Shown here piece by piece: positions 24,841 through 36,299 of a stretch of DNA of 64,000 nucleotides. The position numbers and the translations under genes were made by a program. The notes beneath the pieces were generated by a model. The model was not told the origin of the DNA and ran no database searches. It saw only the letters and a list, made by a program, of their open reading frames with translations. The DNA comes from Oenanthe sinensis. Its lineage: Eukaryota > Streptophyta > Magnoliopsida > Apiales > Apiaceae. Where the stretch lies: assembly GCA_028671895.1 (NCBI GenBank), contig CM053794.1:42238501-42302500 (forward strand), written 5' to 3'. The first letter of the stretch is position 1; each line of letters begins with the position of its first letter.

Positions 24841-25328
24841 CTAACATATCAATAGAATAAAACATGAATTCAATAAAATTGCGGAAAATTTATAACAGTC
24901 AGTCAAACAGTTTGTACTTGCGTGGGGCCATTATTTCGTGTTCTGAAAATACCTAATCACGGTTAATGTACCTTCTACGAACAACAATCTGAGCAAATCA
25001 GATGCATTTTAATACTATAGTTATTTACACAAAACTGTTTTGTTCTCAATTTCCCGATTTATTGCAAAAAAAATCACATGGCCTTACAGTGAACATATAT
25101 ACATACAAATACAAAAATATAATAAAAATTATTGTGGCAACATATCTTCATAGGTGAAAAACAGAAAGTATAAAAAAAAAAAAAACAAGTATGTGAGTCA
25201 ACAACTGATAGACACGCGAAAAGATAAAGAGCTTACGAAAATTCAGAGCACCTGGATTGAGCTAGGAGGAGGAAACAACTAGTCGGTGCTGCCTGGGTCC
25301 GAGGGTTGTGTCAAAGTCCGTCAAGTTA
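24841..25328 (-). other. 5' UTR intron and promoter of the FRS gene
   Basis: On the minus strand a donor GTAAGC follows position 25237 and an acceptor ATGTTAG ends at 24841, immediately upstream of the ATG. This predicts a 396-bp leader intron. It rests on splice-site words only. Confidence 0.45.
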
Positions 25329-28300
25329 GTACTGTATTACCCTAAACGGTTCATCCCACGTAACCGTCCAATTCTTTACATTAGTCAAAATAGCAATTTT
25401 TAATAATAAAATACATTATTACATCCACTACTTCACTTCACCTTTTCAACACTTTATACTATTACCCACTACTTCATTTATTTTAATAATAAAATCACTA
25501 TTACACCTGTAACGACCGGGAAAATTAGGTTTATTTTATAATATTTAAATATGCTTTTAATATAATTTTTTTGTGAGTCAGATTTTTTTTATTTTATTTT
25601 ATGCATTTATCTGAGTTAAGATTTTTATTAAATAGGAAAAATTACCTGATAGGTGTTATGTGATTTCTGTGTAGTCTAAAATATTTTATTCTATTTTGCT
25701 GTAATTTTTGTTTCGTTAGAATAAAATTATTTTTATTTGTGATTATCTGGCCCAGCCCCTGTAGAGGACCAGAGACCTTGTTTTTGTTCCTTTATTTTTA
25801 TGGAAATAGCAAAATCATCAAAATGATTTTTATTTTATTATTTTTGAAACATTCATAATTTTGGAGAATTTTGACATATATATTGTATTTATTTGAAAAT
25901 ATTTATTTTTATATTTTATCCCATAAATATTATTTTTGGGCTTTTTATTTTAATCATGGAGTAATTAATCTTTTAATCAAATTAAGCCCCTATATTTTTC
26001 TAAAATATAAATAGTTTTGATTAATAATTTTTTATTAAAAGTTACCAAAAATAGAAATCATCTGGGTTTGGATTTGGGAGAGAATTAGGGAAATTAGGGT
26101 TGAAGCTTTTGAGAATCAAGAAGAAAATCAAAGGTGATTTCGGGCTCCGTTTCTCGCGTGTGGATAGTCGAATCAAAGCTTGTAACCAGTACTCTTCGTT
26201 TCTAGTATCAATTTCATGTGATAGCAGCTTTTGATTAAAACATATTTTGACTATTTTTTTCTCGATTTGTTTTTTTTCTTTTCTAGCGACTGATTGTGGA
26301 TTGTTTGTGTTAGTTGATGATACGATTAGCTTCAAGATTAGATACTGGGTATGTTTATAGTTTGTTTTATTTTTATTTTTGGGTGTTTGATTTCGATCTC
26401 GCCGGGTTCTTGACCGGTGACCGTCGTGTTAACTGGAGAATGATATGTATAGCTTGTTTCTTGATTTGAGTCGCATAGCTAGCCTGTGTATGCTGCAAGT
26501 GCACTTATTATTTCATTCACTTCCTACTTCGTAGTAATTACATTAATGTTGTACTATTATTTGTGAGTATCATCAAGACACTATGAATTGGAACTTCTTA
26601 ATCAATATCCTTCATTTTATCTTCCTTTTATTACTCCATAACCATTCTGGTGGAGTAGCTAGTGACATGAAAGTCTCATCTGACTAATCATATTGACAAT
26701 ATTATCTAATTTTATCTGTATTAATTCTAGTAAGATGCACTTGAGTCACTTGTTGTCAAGCATGATTTAACCAGCCATACTTGTTTTTAGTCACTTATAT
26801 GGTAAGTTATACATAAATTTACATTTATTAACTCATCTGTTGATCATATAAATATTGCTGACAGGTTTTTTTTTTTGTTTTTTTTTGTTTTGTGCCTAAT
26901 TGATCACATGCTGAGGTTAATTCTAGTATTACTACATCATGAACTTGTCAATATGATTTCTTTTCATGCCTGAGTTTTTGATATAAGATAAACAGTTTCA
27001 TGATTTTCTTGCTTGATTAAATTTTATCTCTGGAGAAACAGAGGCATGTATTTTATCTTGTGACAAATTGATTTCTAGCATGCTTAATCTGCGGTACTAA
27101 TTGCTATTTGTCACCACGTCACTTGTATTCATTAATCTGCAATTAATTTTAAAGCATGCAAGTTGAAAGTTAATTTGCCTGCTAGAAATACTTATAGAAT
27201 AATGCACTGAAATTGGAATACATGAGCATGCCTGTGTTGCATTTGTATTAGACTGATTTCATTAATCCTGTATTTGACATGCTTAATTTGTGAAAGTAAT
27301 GCTGATTGTTAATATGTCAAGTATAGATTATTATAAGGAAATTGTCATACTGGTGTGTAATCTGTAGATATATAAAGCTGTTGCTTAAGTGTAGTAGCTG
27401 ATAAGGTAGAGAGGTGCTCATTTAATGAGCATGGGATATATCTGTACTTGTTGTCTGCTTTTCACTGTTCATATGACATCTCTGTACCTGCTATCTACAA
27501 TCTGTGCACTGTTTAGATTGACTGCTTGGTGATTGATCTGTACTTGACTGCTAAATGTAAAAATTTTAATTAATTATGTCACATTATTTGAAATAATGAT
27601 CAGATTTATACAATTTATTTGTTGCACAATTCATATTGATCACACACTTGTCTCAACACCCTTATGCCATGCAGCCATTCTGTTTGTTATATGATGCATA
27701 CATAATTTATATACATATGTATGTATGTGAATACATGGATTTAATTGTATGTGTGCCTGCACCCTAACTGCTTTTGTTTGCTTATATATCCTGAAGTATT
27801 CATCTATGTTTTGCATCCTTAAACATTTTGTGTCCTTTTGCTCTTTAAATATTTACCTGCACTTATTCCTTGTCTAAACTTCTTCTTTGTTAATTCAATT
27901 AATTAAATATTATTTAAGCATAATTAAAAATAATTGGATTTAATTATTTTGAGAAATAAAAATGATTTATTTATTTATATTTATTTAATAATCTCTTTAT
28001 CTATTTTAAATAAAACCAATTGGTTTGAAACCCTAAAAATAATCCAAAAATTCTAAAAATAGTTTCAATTTCTTAATTTATTTATTAACCCAGATTATTA
28101 TTTTATTAAATATTTAGGGATCCGATAATTATCCGGAATGGATAATAATGATCCACTTTGACTCAAATAATATTTTAGAGTCTATTTTTATTTATTTGAC
28201 TGCTCTTTAATTTGTGAGTCTTATCTGCTATATGATTTATATGCTTACTTGTCTGCTAGTTGATACTAGTTGTTTATTAATTATTATTTGAGATTCGTTA

Positions 28301-29571
28301 TTATTAGACCGCATGGGTAGACACTAGAATCTAAATTAGATTATTGTATCTGTAGATACGAGCAGTGTAGTCGTCCCATTCCAGCTTTAGGACAGCTTCG
28401 ATATCAGGCAAGTATTTTCTCCTTGACCATCCTAAACATTTTTATTTTACTGTTTTGATTATTCATATCATGATAAATAGTTATTGTTCAGAGCTATTTA
28501 TGATTCCTATTTTATTCTGTGCATCAGAGCTACTTGTTATTCGTACTCTGAATATTGGAAATTGATTATAATAAACTCGTCATATCCAGCGAATTATTGT
28601 ATAAATAACGAGGATATGGTCTGTAGTTGAAACTAAGCATACCTTATTTACTTGGGTTTGCTCTATTGGATTGGAATTCTAGCGTAAGAGGCTCTGAAAT
28701 AATAGTCCAGCATTTATTGAGGAGGATATGGTAACCATTCCATCTTCCTATAGGCTAACATTATTTGCCTATTTGGTACCCATTTTATGAATCCTTGTTA
28801 TAACTACGGGTATAGAAATGTACCGGTAGGGTATAAAGAGGTCTTATTGCTTTTAGACTGATCAGGGAGCAATAGTGTTTATATGTTGTGTATCCAATCC
28901 ATATTGTCTGTGTGGCTATTATATATTGATTTTGAGCAGTTGATTCATTTTGATGACATACTGCAGTGTTTCAGTTGAAATAAACTGTGATTTATTTTAA
29001 TGTTCAGTTTTTGATAATAAACTGGTTTATATTCCGTTCTCGATACAGATCTCATATCTTGATTCAATTTCAATTGTTCATATACTTGCTGAGCATTTCT
29101 TTGGCTCACTCTTGCTTTATATCTATTTCTGCCAGACAGTTAGTGTGAGCAGACCCAGCCTTTCACTCAGAGCTAGGCGGAGAACAATTAGGGGATCGCT
29201 CGCTCATCGGGCCTCCAAGGTATTAGATGTCTAGTTTGTCTGTAGATAGAAAATGTAATAAAAATAAATCTAGACTTAAAACTTATCTAGATTTTTGGTT
29301 TGTAATAAAGTATTTAGTTTTACTTTTAGTCTCAGCTGCTTAATTTCATACTATAACCTGTAAGCGATCCTTGGTTTGGCGGGGTCAATGCGCACCTGAT
29401 TTATATTATTTTATTGTTAATTGGTTGGTGACCCCCAAATCTAGACCCCGGGATTTGGAGGGCGTCACAACACCCACTACTTCATTTATTTTAACAATAT
29501 TACACTCACTATCCTTAGTCTCCGTGCTCGGACCAAATGTAAACAATTGACCGGATGGATGGAGTACTATT
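25329..29571. mobile_element. MITE-like element interrupted by a long LTR
   Basis: The outer ends form a loose inverted repeat. The left reads AGTACTG...TTCATCC...CCGTCCAATTCTTTACATT; the right, reverse complemented, reads AGTACTCCATCCATCCGGTCAATTGTTTACATT. The word CCCACTACTTCATTTATTTT occurs on both sides of the insertion. This MITE (about 175 bp left and 100 bp right) is split by the LTR at 25508-29469. The exact ends are uncertain. Confidence 0.5.
25503..29474. mobile_element. Solo LTR of a gypsy-type retrotransposon (25508-29469) with 5-bp duplications
   Basis: The element begins TGTAACGACCGGG and ends GGGCGTCACA, the TG...CA inverted ends of an LTR. The five bases ACACC flank it exactly on both sides (25503-25507 and 29470-29474). 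It is 3,962 bp long with no internal LTR pair, primer-binding site followed by coding sequence, or gag/pol frame. The simplest reading is therefore a solo LTR left by recombination between two LTRs. The TGTAACGACC start and multi-kilobase length suggest a Ty3/gypsy Tekay/Del-like lineage (recall). A TATAAATA word near 26,004 may be its promoter. The minus-strand frame at 26042-26335 looks like chance. Confidence 0.85.
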
Positions 29572-29574
29572 TTA

Positions 29575-30684
29575 CTCATCATTTTACTAGATATTAATTC
29601 ATGGTATATCGTGAATTATTTTATTCATTTTTAAAATATAATATTTTAATTATATTTAGTCCACTATTATTTACTTAAGAATAAAATTTAATCATTTCCA
29701 TTTTTGAACACAATAATTTAAGATTTTAACATTTACAATTGATTTTTTTCTAACTTCATTTCAATATACTAAAAATTTTCAATCATTTTTTTTTAATAAA
29801 TATTTTTTACTAAAACACTTGACAGTTGAAACTGCCTCTAAAATTTGTAATTCAAAATAATAAAAAATAATTTATAATAAAAATTACCCTTTCATATGCT
29901 TTATTTTCAATTTTTCCTTCATAAACAAACTTGTGAAAATAAAATAATTAGTTTATTTATAAATTTTATATGTTATTTTTTGCTATTTTCATTAGTTATT
30001 ACTTAGATTTTTAAATAATTTTTTTTATAAAAAAACATGATCAGATCCGATTATCCCAGTTTCTAAAAGTTGGAATCCGAATCCAAATTGAAATTTATAC
30101 AAAGAAAATTGGATCGAATTTTCAAATCATTTATCCAATTTTTTAAATACTTGATACAATCTTATAAACGTTTAATTCAGACATAACAAATCAATTAATT
30201 TTAAACGGACAAATATAAGAACGATAAGATGAATAGAAATAAACTATTAATTCGTAGTAAGAATCCTGATTCTGAAAGAAATTCTCAATAAGAATCCAAT
30301 GGTATATGTTTCTGTATACTTATCTTCTATTGTACAGAGTATATAAAAATGATCCGGTATTTGTACTTTTTTTTAAAACAATTTTAGTGAACTGTGAAGC
30401 AAACAATACTGTAAAGAGTGTTTATAAACTTGAGATTTTCCAGTCTTTAACTACAGTATATACAAACCTGTACAATTTTTTTTTTAAACTCTTTATGCTG
30501 CTAATCTTCTGTACTACAGCAGCACTATTATAATTCCCTGTGGTACCAAGAAACAAGCAGCTGCACATATCTTAATTCTTGCCGATGCAACTTCAGGGTA
30601 CAGTAAGTATGACATTCTGAATATCAGTAAAAGCAAAAGTCAGTAAATGACTAACATTGTTATAAATAAGTTGCGAGAAGGTTC
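29575..30684. other. AT-rich spacer downstream of XRCC2
   Basis: No gene is recognised. The open frame at 30306-30533 is Phe/Leu/Tyr-rich low-complexity and non-coding in appearance. Confidence 0.6.
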
Positions 30685-33600
30685 TTAACTTACATCCCCA
30701 ACAGTAAATCTGTCAGTTGTATTCAGCAAGGGCAACAACCATTCAGATGAGAATATTGGAGGATTTTGAATTTCATCATCTGAAGAAAACAATGCCAAAC
30801 ATTTACGCCATATATATCCACTTGGTGAATGAGAAATATACCAGCCTATATGTATTTTCTAAAGATACGAATTCAAACTATGTACATGGCATTCAAACCT
30901 GAAGGTCCAATGAGTACTCTGTGTGTAACAAAATTCTGTAGAAAATATATAAATTTACATAAGATACCTCCTCGGTAGCAAGAATAGAGAGATAGTAGAA
31001 CTCAAAAGCAAATCAAAAAGTCTGCGAAAGAGTTAAACCGTCTGCCACGAACTGTGGGAGGAAATCAGTATCCAGTACTGATACTTTTCAATTTACTACA
31101 CAAAGAAATGGCACTAAAAAAGATTGTCACCTAAGTACCTGCCAGACAGAAGGCATATATTCACGGTAAGGAAGATTTAGGGGTTTGCTTCTTGTAGCCC
31201 TCGAACATGAGGCGTCTTCGGAGAACACTTTTCTTGGAGCACTACAAGAGAAATATTGAACACTTAATATAAAAATAAATTTCAAAAAAAAAAAAAAACT
31301 CTGAAGTTATAATATGAACTTTGGACGAGCAACTATATATTCACATTCTATTAAGCTTTCTTACAGATACAGCATATACTACTTCTAAATCATCTGAAAG
31401 TTCAGCAACTAACCTCTTCATTTCATGTTTGAAACATCTGTCTGGTAAATTTACTGTTTTGGTAGTCAAAATAAGCATGGGATACAACTGCAGAAGCTTC
31501 CGTAATTCCTCCACTACAATTTCTGACACAACTTGAAGAGAGAGGCCTTTCCTACAAATAAGATAACCATAGAAATGTGAACAACTGATTTGCATTCTAA
31601 GATAAGTAACTGGATGAGTGGCTCCTCCTAGTTATTCTTCTTTCTACTGTCCTTGAAAACATGGATGATTTTTTACTTTTATTTTGATAATTTGATGTAC
31701 TGAAAGTTATGGCATTTAGTAAACCATAATAATCTCAAGAGGTCAGCAACTATTGATCTATATCAGGAAGCCAATAGATAACTTGCACAATGCAGAGGCC
31801 AGATTAAAATTTCTTAATAAATAAATAAATAAAAAACTACCTAGAACGGCCAAAACAGACAGCAGGTGCAGTTAACACACGAATTAGCTTCCAGTGCAGC
31901 TAATAAGAAAGGCACTACATCTGTACCTGTTCATATCCCCTAACGACAAGGATGACAAAGCACGATCCATCCAGTAGAAAGCTCCAATACTGGTGATAAT
32001 AAAGAAACAATTTTATATTAAAGTAACTTATTAGACAACTCTATACTTGTTACTGTTTAAACATTATATTAAATTATAACTAAAGTCCGAAGAAGCATTA
32101 GTACAGAAAAGAGGACATACTCTCCCAAATGGCCAAATGGTTCCAGTACTGGTGCAAATAAAGTAAAACTGTCCTAACAATTTATTTCAACTACCAAACT
32201 TAAACTTAACATTAGATGCAGGCATGCAGCATTTATAGCAGATAACCTCCACTGCTCACAAGTATAGTATCAAAATATCAATAGGTTTCCAGATTATACC
32301 CGATATTATTTATTTAAAGATTGAGATTTGAGAGTAACAATTCAAATTTATAGCTTATGATATTTAGGCTCCGTTTGAGAGTGTTGTTGAAAACTGCTGT
32401 GCTGTGAGGAAAAGTGTTGGTGAAAAAGTGTTGTCGGGAAAATCAGATGATTGTTTGGTAATTTTTTTGATTTATGCATATTTTGAGACATAATATATAA
32501 AATAATGTTTTTGGGAAGGTTTGATGATGAAACTGATAGCTACTTCCAACAAAAGCTGAAAGCAACTTTTTCAAAACGCATGGGGGGACATGTTTTTGCT
32601 AACAACAACTTTTAGGCCAAAAGCGCTTTTCCAGACAGCAACTTTTAGAATTTATCAAACACCTTTCTGACAGCTTTTGAGCAAAAGGCTGTTGTAGTTG
32701 TCTGCAACAGCAATACCAAACGGGGTTCGCAAAAGTTTGCATTAACAATCCTTAATTACAATTCAGGATGTTCTCCAACAATTGCACAGTGCTTCTGAAA
32801 ACAAAAGTCAAACATGAATAGAAGACCTCATTTAAGATTTTCAACAGCCGCGCAACAAGGAACTCTACATTGAATGAAAACTATTGTAGTCTGGAAACTT
32901 ATGAAGTTACAAGTTGTTCCGATGCACAAACAAACAAAATGTTCAACATTCCCATGCATAAGAGTGAGGTACAAAATGCCTTATGCTAGAAAGTTGATGC
33001 GGCACGAGGGACTATGGCGAGACTGCTATCACATACTATTCTTATTGTTCATTAATTATAAGATATCGGAATTAATTACATATAGCAAGTAAATCAGTAG
33101 GTAAGAGGTATGCCTCGACAATAAAATAATAATTAATAACTGGAGTTCCATTTTTATCATGATGCTAGCTTAGGTCGTTATCTTGATAGATAGATTTCTC
33201 AATCAACATGAAGAATGCAAGACTTAAACATAATAATATACAAACCTGTCAATCATAAGCACATGAAGCCCAACACCATGATTTTCTTTTCGATCCTGTA
33301 TCTGTGTATGCATTGTCTGAAATCCATAACATTTAAAACAATTATCAGTACATGGTAACAATTTTCAATTTTCTCGCTGATATATCTTTAACCACTTTTA
33401 ATCTGTAAGCAGATTATAAAGTTTTATAACCATAGCATTTAGAATCGAAGAAAATGCAGGCAAACACTCTACCATTTTTTGTGCTCTAAAATTTAACATC
33501 TAAAGTCTGAATTTTACCATCTTTATTAGTCATCTTTATCTCGGAAAAGAAATTACTAGACAGTAAATACCACTTTTTTCCAGGCCGCTTAGTGACTTGG

Positions 33601-35032
33601 TAAATCTAATGAACTAAAAAAACATCTTAGACTGATAGTGTAATAAAACAATATATTAAGGGGTAGAAAAAGGAACTCTTTATAATAACAGACCAGTATA
33701 TCAAGGATGTCCAACCTTAAGAGTGGCAAGAAATTGGAGACTGTTATAACAACGAACATAGAAGAACCTTTTTAAGCACATGGAAGTTAGGTTCTTCACC
33801 CTACCGCCAAGTGTATCCTTTTTTGATATATATTTAGCAGATTCTGCTTCGTTTTTGTCCATCTCTTTATTAAACTTGAGTCCTAAACAAAATCCAAGAG
33901 CACTACAACACATTCAGAAAAATGATGCTAACGTTTATAAGAGATATATAGCTAAAAGTTACTAATCTGATTTGTTGCCATCAAGTCATCAACCATGGCT
34001 AGTACAGAAATAGAATGAATCTGTACAAGAGAGGTAGAGGAGTATGATTTTCATGGCTTCATGCGATGCAGCAGAACTTCATGAGATGCTATCATTTCTC
34101 CATTAGTTACTACTCTAGGTCGACCCTCTAACATATTGAACTGATTTTGAATATAACTGAATATATATACACATACTGGGAGAAATAATTTTTAAATGGC
34201 TCATTGGATTGTGGTTTTCTCCCTGTAATTTTATTAACACGTAAAACTTCTAACCAGTATAGAGTCAAAATGTGAACTCATATTCAAGATCTGGGCAAGT
34301 GTGGGTGCCATTTGATAATTGGAACTACACACACAAAAGAAATAGCAGACCTAGCGCTTCATAAAGCATGAAGTCGATTTTTAAAAGAAGTTACTACAAT
34401 ATAATGAGGCATTAAAGCAACTAAAAAAGGGGTTGAAAGCATACCTTTAGCAAATTTTATCTGATGCTCCAGTAACCGTGAAAAGTGTAAAATATCAAAA
34501 CGACAATCCAAATCAATAAACATCACAACATGATCTAGACCTCCATAATGCACGCCATTCCAATCTTTGGGAAGAATACAGCGTATTGCAGCCTAAGTAA
34601 GAAAACAACTTACTATCCGCAATTTTCCGAGCAAATATATAATCAAAGAAAGTATCGCATATTACATCTTAACAATGCTTTAATACTTAAACACGCAATC
34701 ACTTGAAAACATTATACATTAAACAAACAAAAATCGAAAGTGAAGACAAATATACAAATAAAAAAGAAGCAAAGCTACAGATAATAAAGTCCATATTATA
34801 TGCATTTTACATAGAGATTAGAGAGGGGGAGGGGGGATGAAATAAAGACCTGCATAAGAATGTGAGTTTTGGCGGAAGGAGAGGGACCCACAATCTCGAG
34901 AACATTACTGGGGCGAAAAGGAAACCTATGTAATGGTGGTGGTAAAAAAAGCTCAATAAAAACCCTAGCTAACATTTCTTTCGCGCTTTCATCTCCTTTT
35001 ATCCATTCTCCAACTCCTAAACTTGATTCCAT
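30685..35032 (-). CDS. XRCC2: XRCC2, RAD51-paralogue DNA repair protein; 3' end uncertain
   Basis: Exons in order: 34850-35032, 34445-34592, 33716-33882, 33246-33316, 31927-31989, 31414-31551, 31139-31241; these join in frame for 291 codons. Diagnostic blocks are NVLEIVGPSPSAKTHILMQ (degenerate Walker A, residues 49-56), CILPKDWNGVHYGGLDHVV, MFIDLDCRFDILHFSRLLEH (Walker B), LKRFFYVRCYNSLQFLATLK, VLMIDSIGAFYWMDR and YREYMPSVWQ. XRCC2 forms the BCDX2 complex for homologous recombination and meiosis. After WQ the next acceptor (31051) gives FVADG... then a stop at 31013. A later segment, 30685-30779, encodes EWLLPLL...DRFTVGDVS and matches the remembered C-terminus. Joining them needs a 13-nt exon (31039-31051, ending GACG|GTTT) or another path. 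SAKT instead of GKT agrees with my memory of plant XRCC2. A hAT-like MITE sits in intron 4. Confidence 0.88.
32367..32728. mobile_element. MITE in XRCC2 intron 4
   Basis: The left end reads GGCTCCGTTTGAGAGTGTTG and the right end CAACAGCAATACCAAACGGG, inverted and similar. The interior has paired GCAACTTTT/AAAAGTTGC-like words and no coding frame. The form is typical of plant hAT-related MITEs. The target duplication is not clear. Confidence 0.6.
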
Positions 35033-35085
35033 CCTATATTACACACACACACACACTATTTTGTATATGAACGAGACCTAATTTT

Positions 35086-35104
35086 GGGGGGGGGGGGGGG
35101 GGGG
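35086..35104 (+). repeat. Poly(G)19 tract upstream of XRCC2
   Basis: Nineteen consecutive G, 54 bases upstream of the XRCC2 ATG (C19 on the coding strand). Prone to G-quadruplex formation, length polymorphism and assembly error. Confidence 0.9.
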
Positions 35105-35999
35105 TGTCATGTTGGTTTCATATATTAACATTTCCACACTTTTCTTTTTAATTTATTTGTCCTCCTTTGCTGGATTGTTACGAGGAGGAAAAAATATTAT
35201 ATATTTAATTTTAAGGGGATTTTTGAAAAATATTTAAGGATAATTTTTTTTATAAAAATACAATTTTTTTAAAAAAAATTGCAAAAATATGGTTTTGCAA
35301 CCGTATTTGCAACCGGAATCAACCACAAATGCAACTTTAAAATTTAGTCAAAATAATTATTTTTTGTTGCATAATACGTTGCTTAACAAGATGCACGATT
35401 AAAATTAAAATGCAACCAAAAGCAAATTCAAGCAATCTTAAGTGTAACCAAAAGCAACTTCGATTATTTTATTTTTTTGAAATAGAAAAATAAGTTGCAT
35501 CTGATTGTTTTTTGTTACAAACCGTATTTTTAAAAAAAATCATAAAATCATAAAATTACAAAAAAAAAACTTAAAAAGTATTATTTTTGATAATTTCTCT
35601 ATTTTTAATTGAAGCCACCCTATTTTAATACGGATTTAATTGACTATCTATTCTCAAGACAATTCTGTTTTTCTATTGAGATTTGGATTGAACACCCTAC
35701 ATTACAAATTACAATCATGACTGCATGATGACAAGTGCTATATTTCAGTGTAAAGAGTAGCAGACAGAGTTGGTAGTTATTTTGTGAATTGTGCCCAGTA
35801 CAATCATGAAATGTCCTTTATATACCGACCACATGATCCACCTGAATTTTGAAGCAAATGTACATTCAGATACACATACAGACCAAGTGCTATCGAAACA
35901 CTTAAATTCTATTGTCATCATCAAAGATGCAAGATATGCGACATACAATATTATTAATTCTAAGGACTGTCTTCTTTTTTATAATCTAAACTCAGAGCG

Positions 36000-36178
36000 A
36001 AAAACTGCAGCAACTAACCAACCACCAGTGAAGAATGACTTCATCTGCAATTCTGCACATTTATATATTAATCAAACGACTATCTTCTTCTTTGAATCTA
36101 ATACCATAGGGAAAAACACTGCAGCGACTAACCAACCACCAGTGAAGAATGACTTCATCTGCACTTCTGCACATTTAT
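36000..36178. repeat. Direct duplication, two ~62-bp copies
   Basis: Positions 36001-36062 and 36116-36177 share AACCAACCACCAGTGAAGAA and ATGACTTCATCTGCA with only a few substitutions; about 50 unrelated bases separate them. The copies lie just downstream of the GT31 stop and make the translated frame there look repetitive, but no gene is implied. Confidence 0.85.
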
Positions 36179-36299
36179 GAGAAAAAACATATCTGTACAT
36201 TCTAACAGAGTACTACGGTTGACTAGCTAGTAGCTTCTTGAAACTCAATCCAGTATTTGCTTAAAATTTTTAGATAACAGCCAATATAGCCTGTTAATG

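Larger units (their letters stand above)
35033..36299. other. Spacer between XRCC2 and GT31
   Basis: Holds a CA repeat (about 35041-35056), a poly(G) tract, a region at about 35190-35600 rich in GCAACC/GTTGC words with loosely inverted A/T-rich flanks (possible MITE, not delimited), and a direct duplication in the presumed 3' UTR of the GT31 gene. Confidence 0.55.

Noticed and set aside
26042..26335. 97-codon minus-strand frame
   Set aside because: Lies inside the solo LTR, Lys/Asn/Ser rich, no gag or pol similarity.
35791..36180. 129-codon plus-strand frame with repeated peptide NQPPVKNDF
   Set aside because: The repetition comes from a DNA-level duplication in the GT31 3' flank; no conserved protein is implied.
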